A stretch of DNA of 64,000 bases from Andrena cerasifolii (GCF_050908995.1 NC_135133.1:620001-684000), one strand, 5' to 3'; numbered from the stretch's first letter, positions 1-8,547 are shown. A program made the numbers and translations. The notes: generated from the sequence alone by a model not told the origin.

Positions 1-291
1 TGACCACACCCTCGGCGACGGAGGTGATGGTGGTGGCGATGGTGAGGCTTGTAGCCTCGGGGGTGACGGTGGTGGCGAGTTCTGGAACATAGAAACCCAC
101 GATATAATATTTATACAACTGTCCGATTTTAATCTCACTCGGTATAAATGGTTAAACGTGATAAATGTTAAAAAATATTGTTAAGTACATACCTCTGGAT
201 TCTCTCTGCACTCAGGGGCAATTCGTAAGAATCCCATTTTTTAGAAAAAAATGATGCTCACAAAGCACAAGCTCACTGTCACAGCTGCTGT
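1..291 (-). other. Left edge of window, possible proline-rich exon of a leftward gene
   Basis: On the minus strand a short open segment starting with ATG near 240 ends in a consensus splice donor (GTATGTAC) at about 193. A pyrimidine-rich acceptor ending in CAG lies near 83. The downstream open frame to the window edge is rich in Ser-Pro-Pro. This could be the leftmost gene of the Polinton or flanking DNA. The evidence is only the splice-like signals and open frame, and the gene runs off the window. Confidence 0.2.
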
Positions 292-1026
292 CACGATTTG
301 AATGCAACTGGTCTCGATACATCTCCTGGCTCTCGCACGTCAAAACCCCCTCCAATGATGAAATCGAGACCAGTTGCATAGCTTTGCAAAATAGGATGCA
401 TTTGTTCTTCGCCATCTTTATCACAGGCCACCTGCATTTTCGCTGACCATTCTCCTCCTCCATGTACTTATCTTCTTCTTCACTGACCGTTCTCGGAGCG
501 CACTTATCATGTTCTTCGAATTCTTCTCCCTTCTTCTTTGCACACATCATTCGACTAGACCATACCACTCTGATCACGTATTGAATATCTACCATACCAC
601 TCTGAACGTGTATCAAACGTGTATTGGACCACTTTCAACGTCATCTATCGTACCACTCTGAACATCTATCGAACGTCTATCATACCGCGTTGATCATGAA
701 TCGTACTACTTGTACATAATTACAACTATCGTCTTAATCTAGCGTACATGCAGAAGGTTGGAGGTTGAGGAGGGTGAAGAAAAAACAGTTATGCATTAAA
801 AATTGATTATATTTTATTTGTGTATTTCCCTCTGGCGTTTAGACCACCAGTTGAATATTTTAAATACATTTTGCATGGCACAGTGCTTTACGTGTCTGCC
901 ACATCGCAGAGTATTAACTACGTTTAGCTTATTTAGGGATTTGATATCCTCGTAGTCAATGTCTAGCGTCTCGATGATCACGTCCGCTCTCGTATTTTCA
1001 TCGAGGAAATCCATGAGCCAATCGCG
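292..1026. repeat. Polinton end tract, repeated twice more in the window
   Basis: This tract, mostly noncoding plus the last part of the 175-aa gene, is found again in the same orientation at about 13569-14455 and inverted at about 20885-21766. It contains short degenerate repeats of the type CTATCGTACCACTCTGAACG; the other copies have more of them (about 21-bp period). Similarity begins at a shared CACGATTTGAA and ends inside the 175-aa gene. I infer it is the terminal region of this Polinton family, because it lies outside the capsid block and recurs at ends of another element. The extreme terminus is not identified. Confidence 0.6.
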
Positions 1027-1341
1027 TTTCTGCAGCCCTTTTACGTATACGACATGGGGTGTGTCATCTTCCTCGTCGATCGCATCGGCTACAGCTTTCA
1101 TAATTAGCTGTTTAGCCATACTGTACGGAACGTCTCCATCTTCCCAACGTAGTCCATGATGTTTTGCTACCAACCACCGGATGCTCGATTTGTCGGATTT
1201 TGTAAGAAGATATTGTGGCATCGAACTCCCAAAAATATAGTGCGAGAGAATTGTTCCCTTTCGTAGGATAGCCACTTCCTTCGCGACAAATCTTCCATCG
1301 ACGATGAACACTTGCAGGTCAACGAATGTTGGTACGACCAT
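814..1341 (-). CDS. Polinton-associated protein of 175 aa, possible RNase-H-fold nuclease
   Basis: Starts at an ATG (1339-1341) and is the outermost gene of the leftward block, 49 bp beyond the major capsid gene. Near the N-terminus is VDLQVF followed by FVAKEVAILRKG. In the middle there is a GLRWEDGDVPY stretch, and VVYVKGLQKRDWL follows. The early acidic residue after a beta-strand, a Lys-Glu pair and a later YVKG segment resemble the layout of RNase-H-fold exonucleases, but I cannot name a family. The C-terminal half is duplicated as degraded fragments in both arms of the inverted repeat at 12676-14855 and 20495-22662, so the gene lies at the edge of the repeated end tract. Function is unknown; the nuclease idea is inference. 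Confidence 0.6.
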   Translation of the reverse strand: MVVPTFVDLQVFIVDGRFVAKEVAILRKGTILSHYIFGSSMPQYLLTKSDKSSIRWLVAKHHGLRWEDGDVPYSMAKQLIMKAVADAIDEEDDTPHVVYVKGLQKRDWLMDFLDENTRADVIIETLDIDYEDIKSLNKLNVVNTLRCGRHVKHCAMQNVFKIFNWWSKRQREIHK

Positions 1342-1389
1342 TATCGGTACAATTTAGTACAAGAGAGGGTGGGCAAGTAGCGCAGTAAT

Positions 1390-2601
1390 TTAATTGATTT
1401 TGCGCACCACATTTGTCAGCGGATTGTATTCAACCACCCGATCGTGCAGAATCAAACAGTAGGCCGTAGTATTTGCAGGTACGTTTTCTTTACAATCAAA
1501 TTCTATGCGCACGTCCACGGTGCTATTCTTGATCGACTCATTTTGTCGCGAGCAATCAATCACCACGAGGGGGCCAAATTGCAAAAATTGGGCTACGGTG
1601 AATAATGCCTCGTTGCAACTATGTCCGTAATACGATTTACGAAAATGCGTATACATGTTAAATAAGATGGCGTGCCTATTCTTGTCAAAGTCCAAGTTCA
1701 TGTCATCGTACGGGTAAAATTCCGAGTTGAGAAAAAGTTTTACATTGGTCAATTTGCAGTGGTCAAATCGAGTAACATCTTCAGTCATCACATTCTTTCG
1801 AGCAGTCTGTAGAGCAAAGATAATGTATCGCGGCTTCTCCAACTGTGCAGCTGCCTTCACGGCCCACGAATGCTTGGTCGTGCTCTGTAAGAGAGGATAC
1901 TCGTACAGATCCCACGAGCGAAAACTAATGCTCAGGTTTTGTCCACTTTCCAAAGCATGTAGCAACGACAGCTTATTAACGTCGTTCAGCGTCACGTGAG
2001 GCATCCGCCATTGCACTTTAAGTAATTCAATTTCTGGTTCCAACGTCGGCGATCCTATTAGAGAATTGTTATCGTTGCGCGATCGTATTAAAATCAATTC
2101 GTGACGCGCATTAATAACCATGCGTTTGTAGTCCTCGCAAAATCCCAACAAATATTTGAGCGGGATGCAAAAATTGAAATGATTTTTCACTATTAGCTCA
2201 TCGTGCCGTTTCAAGCCCCATCCCGCATTCTCCATATTTTTGTCTTCATCAGATGTCATCGATACATAGTTTTTAAGCGTGCTAGTTATTCCAACGTTTC
2301 TGTTGCGATCAATCTCCACACCATTCAGTTCATATCGAATCCCATCAAATATGAATGCCATGCAATTATTTCCCAACATCACCGTTGATACATCATTCGG
2401 CTTATTTATCGTCAATTTCCCCTCCAGGTAGAGGAAACTTTCACACGGTAATGTGTATAAATCCTGTTGCTGTATAGGTATTCTTATCTCATCGCTGTAT
2501 CCAAACGTCGTGTTGACGTAAGGGTTGTATGTGTGAGTCTCAAGCTTGGCGATGCGATCATCAAACGTCGGCTTCGCGCCAATGCTTAGAATGTCGGTCA
2601 T
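1390..2601 (-). CDS. Major capsid protein candidate, double jelly-roll (Polinton PY type)
   Basis: A 403-aa protein starting at ATG 2599-2601. Its length and position between the 175-aa gene and the penton gene match the Polinton major capsid protein (PY), which belongs to the double jelly-roll lineage shared with adenoviruses and virophages. The sequence is beta-rich with no transmembrane segment. Visible features include an early Asn-Pro-Tyr-Val-Asn segment, FIFDGIRYELNGVEID near residue 85, and repeated aromatic beta-strand stretches such as FRKSYYGHSC. It would assemble as trimers forming the hexagonal capsomers. The frame is intact from start to stop. The identification rests on size, gene order and residue pattern, not on a structural comparison. 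Confidence 0.8.
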   Translation of the reverse strand: MTDILSIGAKPTFDDRIAKLETHTYNPYVNTTFGYSDEIRIPIQQQDLYTLPCESFLYLEGKLTINKPNDVSTVMLGNNCMAFIFDGIRYELNGVEIDRNRNVGITSTLKNYVSMTSDEDKNMENAGWGLKRHDELIVKNHFNFCIPLKYLLGFCEDYKRMVINARHELILIRSRNDNNSLIGSPTLEPEIELLKVQWRMPHVTLNDVNKLSLLHALESGQNLSISFRSWDLYEYPLLQSTTKHSWAVKAAAQLEKPRYIIFALQTARKNVMTEDVTRFDHCKLTNVKLFLNSEFYPYDDMNLDFDKNRHAILFNMYTHFRKSYYGHSCNEALFTVAQFLQFGPLVVIDCSRQNESIKNSTVDVRIEFDCKENVPANTTAYCLILHDRVVEYNPLTNVVRKIN

Positions 2602-2609
2602 TTTTCAAC

Positions 2610-2810
2610 TTAATTGCGTACAATGAATCCCAGCGATTTCAAAAATGCAATGTTCGCAGCACTGAGCCTCTTCTTTTTAGCGTAATCAGAGCTGTTGCAG
2701 TTGCAGTTGTTGTTGTTGTTGTTGCTGCAAACAATTTCGTTTGGAAGAAACGTGTTTCTGGAGTCGTTCAACACAAGCATCTCATACGACTGCACCACAT
2801 GTATTATCAT
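2610..2810 (-). CDS. Small Polinton protein, 66 aa
   Basis: Starts with ATG at 2808-2810, overlapping the stop codon of the upstream penton gene in an ATGA arrangement, and ends 8 bp before the major capsid gene start. It has an Asn-rich run encoded by a (GTT)n-like microsatellite, then a basic patch (AKKKRLS) and a hydrophobic C-terminal segment AANIAFLKSLGFIVRN that looks constrained. I do not recognise the family. The stop-start overlap suggests termination-reinitiation or a common transcript with the two capsid genes. It could be a virion minor component, but that is a guess from position only. Confidence 0.5.
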   Translation of the reverse strand: MIIHVVQSYEMLVLNDSRNTFLPNEIVCSNNNNNNCNCNSSDYAKKKRLSAANIAFLKSLGFIVRN

Positions 2811-3577
2811 CGACGTCGTCGTACGTGCAGTCTGATGGTAATCTCTTCACCTCGAAAATCAAGCAACCGCCCGTCTTGATCCACAACACGTATCGTTAGA
2901 TCCGAAATGACCTGTGCGGTGATTGGAAGGTAAATGATCTGCGCGGGCGTTTCCGATATCTTATATCCCGGCGGTACTCTGGGAGAAAATTCATGTATGG
3001 TATGTACGCGCTTCCCATTGCTGTACGTGCCAGCGGTCACGCTACATTCTACGCGAATAATGTTCACATTCATGATATTAATCGGATCGTCCGATTCGTG
3101 CCACTGTTCCGGTTCTAATACGCGATTCGTCGAGAATCCCAGTAACGATCCAATGTTATTGGGCTTCGTAAAGTCTACAATGAACGAGCAGTACAGCTCA
3201 CTTTTCATGGTGTTGTTGTTGGGACGCAACACTATAGGATACTCATCGCTGTCGCTACCATCGTTGGCATTGGTGCCATCGAGTTTTTGAGGATATCGCT
3301 CGAGTAATCGCTGTTTCAAATACTTGGCAATGGCGTCTAATTCGTATGAACCGTGGGGAATCGTAATGTATTCATGGCTGGTGTCGACGCTGCTGTTGGT
3401 CTCATAGTTTGTGGTGAAGTAGAATTTATCGTTGCTGAAGTCGATGTTGGGTATTGTATGGTAAGTTTCAAGGGTTGTTAGACCAAGCTCGTAATCATCG
3501 TCGCTCAAATCTATGGGTGGAAAGTAGCTCACCGCGAGGGTGCTACTCTTGCCGGTTAGAGTGAATGTTAACGACAT
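2807..3577 (-). CDS. Minor capsid (penton) protein, single jelly-roll (Polinton PX type)
   Basis: The open frame extends to 3613, but its first codon there is TTG; the first ATG is at 3575-3577, giving about 256 aa. The N-terminus has the pattern LTGKSSTLAVSYFPPIDLSD followed by a YELGLTTLETYHTIPN strand; the middle has GSLLGFS, and the C-terminus has LTIRVVDQDGRLLDFRGE, which is typical of the Polinton penton-like minor capsid protein. It would occupy the fivefold vertices and work with the major capsid protein encoded just downstream. It overlaps the next small gene by 4 bp and lies downstream of the protease fusion, consistent with one leftward transcription unit. The last residues are strongly basic. 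Confidence 0.85.
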   Translation of the reverse strand: MSLTFTLTGKSSTLAVSYFPPIDLSDDDYELGLTTLETYHTIPNIDFSNDKFYFTTNYETNSSVDTSHEYITIPHGSYELDAIAKYLKQRLLERYPQKLDGTNANDGSDSDEYPIVLRPNNNTMKSELYCSFIVDFTKPNNIGSLLGFSTNRVLEPEQWHESDDPINIMNVNIIRVECSVTAGTYSNGKRVHTIHEFSPRVPPGYKISETPAQIIYLPITAQVISDLTIRVVDQDGRLLDFRGEEITIRLHVRRRR

Positions 3578-3625
3578 ATTCCAAGCTGTACGACTGGACT
3601 CGTACTGAATCAAAGTGGTGAGAAG

Positions 3626-4648
3626 TCAATCCTTAAATTTGCGGCCAATCGTTTGTAGAAAGCGTAGACATAGTTGACCACAATTGCTCTGATTGTACTC
3701 CTGATAAGGCGCGTGATTGTATTCGATTTTCACGACATCTTTATCCAGATATTGTACCAATTCCTTAGGCGGTCGAAGATTGCCAAAGCTGTCGAAGTAT
3801 ACAGCTCGACGCCCCCTCTTCGCATACGCCACCCAATGAGTCCCCGGTCCCTCGACATTATCCAAATTCACGATACCGCTCTCGTTTCGGCGTACTCCTC
3901 CAACAGGTAGTGCATTGCGCATAAAAACACCTCTAAAAAATGGAATACGCATACGTTTTGCCAACTCCCCCAATTGCGCATCTGTAGTTACGCCCTCGGG
4001 CATTTTTATTGTCTTTTCGGCGTTTTTTTTTTGTTTCGATATTCCCTGTCCGCGCTTGTATGGTGCGAGATAAAGTCCGCGACCTTCCATGGTGCGATTA
4101 TGACGCTGCATTTCCTGCAGCTGATGTTGCGCCGCCTTATTATCGTTTACCGCCTTGGCGATCCCCGCTGCTCCACCGGCTAATGATCCGAGAACACCTA
4201 GCAGCGGGAGAAGTGGTAATATGCCACCTCGTTTTGCCACCGGAAGTATCCGCTTTTGCGATGCTCTCCTTACAGTCCTTTTGCGGGGTTTTGTTTTCAT
4301 CCCCATTCCGATTTTCGTCTTAGCTTTCATAGCTGCCCAAACAGCTGTAGCAGCACCTCTTTCACCCAGAGTCGAGTCTCGCGCAACGATGCGTTTTCGC
4401 GCTTTGTCAGCGAGAACCTTATCTGCCGTGTGCCTTTCACCGAGGTCGTTGCTACGCGAATATGCAATATCGTGTTCGCGACACGCTGCGTCCAACGGAT
4501 TGATGCCTCGATCGCCTCTAGCCAATCGTTTTGCCAGATGAGTTCCTGGACCACAAAACTGATATCCCGGAATATGTAATTCGATAGGTAACGCGTTTAT
4601 CGCCCGATTTAACAGACCACAACCTTTCTTTACTCTCTTCGACGACAT
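3626..4648 (-). CDS. Fusion: PLA2-like domain, hydrophobic segment and adenain-type protease
   Basis: A 340-aa protein from ATG 4646-4648 with three parts. Residues about 24-75 look like the phospholipase A2-like domain of parvovirus VP1: a PGYQFCGPGT calcium-loop-like motif followed by DAACREHDIAYS with the His-Asp catalytic pair. Residues about 115-140 are very basic, and about 143-170 form a Gly/Leu/Ala-rich hydrophobic segment. Residues about 220-340 look like an adenovirus-type cysteine protease (Polinton PRO): GTHWVAY with the catalytic His, YFDSFG with the acidic residue, and SNCGQLCLRFL with Gln and the nucleophile Cys. The protease would mature capsid proteins; the PLA2-like part may act on membranes. 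All expected catalytic residues are visible and the frame is intact. Confidence 0.85.
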   Translation of the reverse strand: MSSKRVKKGCGLLNRAINALPIELHIPGYQFCGPGTHLAKRLARGDRGINPLDAACREHDIAYSRSNDLGERHTADKVLADKARKRIVARDSTLGERGAATAVWAAMKAKTKIGMGMKTKPRKRTVRRASQKRILPVAKRGGILPLLPLLGVLGSLAGGAAGIAKAVNDNKAAQHQLQEMQRHNRTMEGRGLYLAPYKRGQGISKQKKNAEKTIKMPEGVTTDAQLGELAKRMRIPFFRGVFMRNALPVGGVRRNESGIVNLDNVEGPGTHWVAYAKRGRRAVYFDSFGNLRPPKELVQYLDKDVVKIEYNHAPYQEYNQSNCGQLCLRFLQTIGRKFKD

Positions 4649-4896
4649 TCGCTGCAGTTTTTAATCAATGGTGCTGGACCGTCGATATGCGTTCGCTGCC
4701 AAGGGCGATTATAATGTTCCAAGCACCGACGATACTGCTGAACCTCAGAATCGACTTTTATATGCTCGGGGAGTCTGTCCCACAACTGATCGATGTGTCT
4801 GCCAAACTCTCGCAGTAGAATAATCTTTGATATATATTTCAACTGCTCAGCGGTTTGGTCTCGAATATCACAATTATCCGACAGGATCAGAAGCAT
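4630..4896 (-). CDS. Small Polinton protein, 89 aa, first gene of the leftward block
   Basis: The open frame reaches 4947 with a GTG; the first ATG is at 4894-4896. It overlaps the PLA2-protease gene by 19 bp. The protein is helical in appearance (AEQLKYISKIILLREFGRHI), with alternating charged and hydrophobic residues, and ends in a Cys-containing basic tail (CSECRRRE). I do not recognise it. Its start faces the ATPase gene across a roughly 97-bp gap containing a palindromic TATA box, so it is probably the first gene of the leftward capsid unit. Confidence 0.5.
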   Translation of the reverse strand: MLLILSDNCDIRDQTAEQLKYISKIILLREFGRHIDQLWDRLPEHIKVDSEVQQYRRCLEHYNRPWQRTHIDGPAPLIKNCSECRRRE

Positions 4897-4930
4897 TTTG
4901 AATAATGAGCTGTTTTGCTTCGGCGCGAGC

Positions 4931-4940
4931 CTATAAATAG
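4931..4940. promoter_or_regulatory. Palindromic TATA box of a divergent promoter
   Basis: CTATAAATAG is its own reverse complement and sits between the divergent starts at 4896 (leftward) and 4994 (rightward), 54 bp upstream of the ATPase ATG. It gives a good TATA element on both strands, which fits a bidirectional promoter for the capsid block and the ATPase block. Inferred from sequence and position only. Confidence 0.5.
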
Positions 4941-4993
4941 AGCGCACCGCAGCTTCGACGTATCAAAATCATTTTTCGCAGTTCACGGAGAGG

Positions 4994-5689
4994 ATGCGAT
5001 TCGTGCGACAACCTGTGGCGATACGCGTGACTAATTTTGATGATAAATCGCAAATGACGTCTCCGAAAACGAGACGCAGACTTGGTAGCATGCTACCAAA
5101 CACTATACGCTGCCTCATTTATGGCCCATCAAATTGTGGAAAGACCAACGAGCTGGTCAGCTTGTTGGAAAGTCCTCACGGCGTGTGCTTCGAGAACCTG
5201 TACGTGTATTCCAAGTCGTTGCAACAGCCAAAATATAAGTATTTGGAGAAATTATTGACTGCGATAGATGAAATTGGCTACTTTACATTTTCAAATAACA
5301 GTGACGTCATCCCACCGAGCGAATCGCTTCCGAATTCCATTTTTATCTTTGATGACGTGGCATGCGACAAGCAAGATACGATAAGGGAATACTTTGCAAT
5401 GGGACGCCACTCGAACGTCGACTGCTTCTATCTCTGTCAGACGTATGCAAAGATTCCCAAACATCTTATACGCGACAATGCGAATCTGTTGATACTGTTT
5501 AAGCAGGATGGTACCAACTTGAAACATGTGTACAACGATCATGTAAACACTGATATGTCTTACGAGGATTTCTGCGCTTTGTTTCGTAATTGTTGGCAGC
5601 GGGAGTATGGTTTCATGGTGATAGATAAAGATAGCACGATGTCCAATGGGCGTTATAGAAAGGGATTTAACGAGTTTGCGGTACCGTGA
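4994..5689 (+). CDS. Genome-packaging ATPase (FtsK/HerA type)
   Basis: A 231-aa P-loop ATPase starting at ATG 4994. The Walker A motif GPSNCGKT is near residue 43, Walker B is SIFIFDD near residue 115, and a polar sensor strand with CQTYAKIPKHLIRDN follows, which is the arrangement of the A32/Polinton packaging ATPases of the FtsK-HerA superfamily. It would pump the element's DNA into the capsid shell built by the genes on the opposite strand. It is the first gene of the rightward block and lies downstream of a palindromic TATA box. The frame is intact and of usual length. Confidence 0.9.
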   Translation: MRFVRQPVAIRVTNFDDKSQMTSPKTRRRLGSMLPNTIRCLIYGPSNCGKTNELVSLLESPHGVCFENLYVYSKSLQQPKYKYLEKLLTAIDEIGYFTFSNNSDVIPPSESLPNSIFIFDDVACDKQDTIREYFAMGRHSNVDCFYLCQTYAKIPKHLIRDNANLLILFKQDGTNLKHVYNDHVNTDMSYEDFCALFRNCWQREYGFMVIDKDSTMSNGRYRKGFNEFAVP

Positions 5690-5740
5690 GATGCTCAATC
5701 GTCGTCAACACATCGGTGGGAAAGCAACGTCTGCGATACA

Positions 5741-6775
5741 ATGATGATTAGTAGTCAGGAGATTAAGGATCGCGAGAGAATAGCGATGGAAATTGCAGAA
5801 ACCAGCGAATCCATTCGCAGGAAACATCAGTCTTTGAAGACTGACAAGATGGATGAAGATATCGCGCTGGAAAAATACTTTAAACCTATTACCGAGCCCT
5901 TAAAACATATTGTGGAAAATACTGCTGAGACAGAAGCTGACATATCACCTGCGACGAGTATGAGCATTGAAACATTAACGCCTAAAACAAAAATCCGGCC
6001 GAAATGGAACGCATCGCGTAAAAGAAATAGTAAACAGTCATACATGTCATTGGAAAATTCGCTCGTAACCTCCACACCAGTTCAATCGAAGCGGAAACGG
6101 TTGAATGTCGCATCAAACGATTCCACGGTTCCTCCTGCGTCAATAAATACATTTCCCGATGTACAGTCGCTCACAACCAATGATGACGAAGACGTGTATG
6201 AAACTTCTGCCGATGAGTCGCTTGCAGCATCTATTAGAGAGCAACTCCAAACATCCGAGGGGCAAGAAACGTTTCGCAACCATTTCGGTCCGCTGGGACA
6301 AAAATACATGAGCGCAATCCTAAGTGGAGATAGGGATACGACCATAGATTATGTGTACGGTGTACACTTTGGTACAACTTTATGAACTGATTTTCAAGAG
6401 AATTCCCGATGATGCTATATACACAGATGCTGACAAACAAAAATACAAAAGTATACTGCTGATGACGAATGCTCACAGACGTGGTCATAACGCACAAACC
6501 CCATATTGGGTAACAAGGGATACAAGTACAAACATGTAATTGCGCCACTACTACCCCGTGTATTGACCAGTAAAGCGGGGAAAGGTCTAAGGACATCGCG
6601 AGTCATGGTGGTAAACGATAACAAGATCGATTATGTGCACTGGGATGATCCCAACGAGCTGGTGGATCGATTGCGTTTGCTGGAAGCGTCGCGTCAGGCG
6701 GGTAACAACTCGCACGACAACGAAATTCTATCGATTATCGAGGAACTCCGCGACGCAGGCCTCATTATAAATTAA
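5741..6775 (+). pseudogene. Polinton protein of unknown function, broken by two frameshifts
   Basis: Three open pieces follow each other: 5741-6385 (frame 2), about 6375-6539 (frame 3) and about 6506-6775 (frame 2 again). Piece one ends soon after DYVYGVHFGT, piece two begins with the coherent stretch LYELIFKRIPDDAIYTDADK, and piece three with MGNKGYKYKHVIAP, ending at AGLIIN. The switches near 6375 and 6506 cancel out, so I read one gene damaged by small indels, probably with some loss near the first junction. The N-terminal half is charged and Ser/Thr-rich with a basic patch (KRKRLN). No known domain is recognised. It lies between the ATPase and the coiled-coil gene. Confidence 0.6.
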
Positions 6776-6786
6776 ACCGCACGCCG

Positions 6787-7221
6787 ATGATGTGCACTGT
6801 ATGCGTCGAGATGCCGATCAACAAATTTGGGGTATCGCTCGAGAAGAGTGGAGCAGCTACAATGGACTATTACAAATGGAGCGGCATGCTTCGAAATTAT
6901 ATGCGTGATAACGCTCTTTGCGTGACCGGTGCCGACTTTGATGCAAAATCGCGCAAGATACGACGCGTAGCTCAGCCGGTGGCCGACACAGATGCCGTCA
7001 ATAAACTATACGTGAAAAAGAGCATTAAACTTTTGAGAGAGCAGCAGGAAGAATTAGAGATGAAGCTGGTCGCGTTTCAGAGAGATATGCTGACGTTGCA
7101 AAACAGCGTTCAAAAGATATCGCAAGCATTGAATCTTATCCCGCAGCAACAATGCGAAGGAGAATCATGCGAGACGGTTGAACTTGTCCAGAATTTCCTT
7201 GGGGTGGTGGAGAGCACATAA
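6787..7221 (+). CDS. Coiled-coil protein with a tail-fibre-like motif, 144 aa
   Basis: Starts at ATG ATG 6787, 12 bp after the preceding gene. Residues about 50-75 read KIRRVAQPVADTDAVNKLYV; the pattern A-x-P-x-x-x-x-D-A-V-N-K-x-Y-V is the kind of motif repeated in phage tail-fibre and collar proteins. It is followed by a long heptad-like coiled coil (about 75-120) and a short tail with two Cys. A trimeric fibre or spike anchored at the capsid vertex is therefore plausible, but this is inference from a short motif. The gene belongs to the rightward block with ATPase and integrase. Confidence 0.6.
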   Translation: MMCTVCVEMPINKFGVSLEKSGAATMDYYKWSGMLRNYMRDNALCVTGADFDAKSRKIRRVAQPVADTDAVNKLYVKKSIKLLREQQEELEMKLVAFQRDMLTLQNSVQKISQALNLIPQQQCEGESCETVELVQNFLGVVEST

Positions 7222-7278
7222 TGCACGTACACGATAATTATCGCATCATTCGTGGCAAAGATACATCTGCGATCAAAC

Positions 7279-8235
7279 ATGCAGCCATTATCGAAATTCA
7301 TGAGTGAAGAAAACTATGGCCACAAGAAGCTACAACTTGTGGAGGAATTGCACGCTCCAGCTCGAAGACATTTTCCTCGGAGGCGCGTCATAGTGCGTGG
7401 ATACGACGATCTGTGGCAAGCTGACATTGTAGAAATGCGTCCATACTCGCGATTCAACCAGGGTCACCACTACATACTCACCGTCATCGATGTGTTGAGC
7501 AAGTATGCATGGGCGTTGCCGCTCAAGACTAAAAGTGGCGCTGAGGTGACTAAAGCGTTTGCAAAGATATTTAGAGATCGATATCCGAAAAATTTGCAAA
7601 CCGATCAAGGAAAAGAATTTTACAACACCGATGTACAGAAACTCTTGAAGAAGCATGACATTAATCATTATTCAACGTATTCGGTGATGAAGGCCTCCGT
7701 CGTAGAACGTTTCAATCGAACTTTGAAGAACAATATGTGGAAACTGTTTACGCTGAATGGAACCTATAGATGGACCGATTCGCTACCGCGTCTACTTGCA
7801 GAGTATAACGCGCGAAAACATAGAACCATCGGAATGCGTCCTTGCGATGTTACCCCTGCGATCGCCGACAAGCTGCTAGCCACCGTATACAGCAACCTAA
7901 AGATCGCTGCTCCAGCGAGATTCGAGTTGGGCGAGTTTGTGCGCGTGAGCAAATTTAAAACCATCTTCGATAAAGGCTATACGCCGAATTGGACAACGGA
8001 GGTGTTCGAGATAGCCAAAGTACAGACAACTAATCCCGCGACGTATCTGCTCGTCGATTCCTGTGGAAAACCCGTTGCCGGAGGATTCTATGAACACGAG
8101 CTGCAACGCGTCACCGATCCTGATGTGTATCTAGTGGAAAAAGTGCTGCGTAGAAAGGGGGATAAGGTATACGTGAAGTGGTTGGGGTTTGATAAATCAC
8201 ACAATTCTTGGATAAATAAAAATAATGTATTGTAA
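7279..8235 (+). CDS. Polinton integrase (retroviral-type DDE) with chromodomain
   Basis: The open frame extends back to a GTG at 7252; the first ATG is 7279, giving about 318 aa. The catalytic core shows LWQADIVEM (first Asp), LQTDQGKEF (second Asp) and SVVERFNRTLK (Glu), in the order and spacing of the retroviral rve core. The C-terminus from about residue 275 has a chromodomain-like stretch, YLVEKVLRRKGDKVYVKWLGF followed by NSW, which in LTR elements and Polintons is thought to steer insertion to histone-marked chromatin. The gene joins the ends of the element to host DNA and is the last gene of the rightward block. All three acidic residues are present. Confidence 0.93.
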   Translation: MQPLSKFMSEENYGHKKLQLVEELHAPARRHFPRRRVIVRGYDDLWQADIVEMRPYSRFNQGHHYILTVIDVLSKYAWALPLKTKSGAEVTKAFAKIFRDRYPKNLQTDQGKEFYNTDVQKLLKKHDINHYSTYSVMKASVVERFNRTLKNNMWKLFTLNGTYRWTDSLPRLLAEYNARKHRTIGMRPCDVTPAIADKLLATVYSNLKIAAPARFELGEFVRVSKFKTIFDKGYTPNWTTEVFEIAKVQTTNPATYLLVDSCGKPVAGGFYEHELQRVTDPDVYLVEKVLRRKGDKVYVKWLGFDKSHNSWINKNNVL

Positions 8236-8547
8236 AATAATAATAATAATACATGGTTCAATAAATACAATGTTATACATATGTGTACAATTTATTTAAC
8301 ATTTTGCTGCCAGCGCCGTCGAAAATATCATTCAAAGGCAAATGCCAGCAGTTCGCAATCAACAAGAGATTTATCATCGAAATATTCACTATCACGTATA
8401 GCTTTAACAGCGCAGCACGAGTCTAAAGTTTCATCGACGACATCGCACCGCTATAAAACGCTCGCAAATTTGAAAACTTCGTCTCAACATGATGTGTAGT
8501 TTCATCAAGTTCAAATTTCTTTTTTATAATATTTTTATAATGGAATT
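8236..8547. other. Intergenic gap between convergent integrase and polymerase genes
   Basis: An (AAT)n tract follows the integrase stop, and AATAAA at 8260-8265 is a likely polyadenylation signal for the rightward block. No convincing gene is seen; the 72-codon open frame at 8281 has no recognisable content. Confidence 0.5.

Noticed and set aside
212..616. 134-codon open frame on the minus strand
   Set aside because: It starts with a TTG and spans the repeated end tract; the matching region in the other copies is full of stops, so it is probably noncoding.
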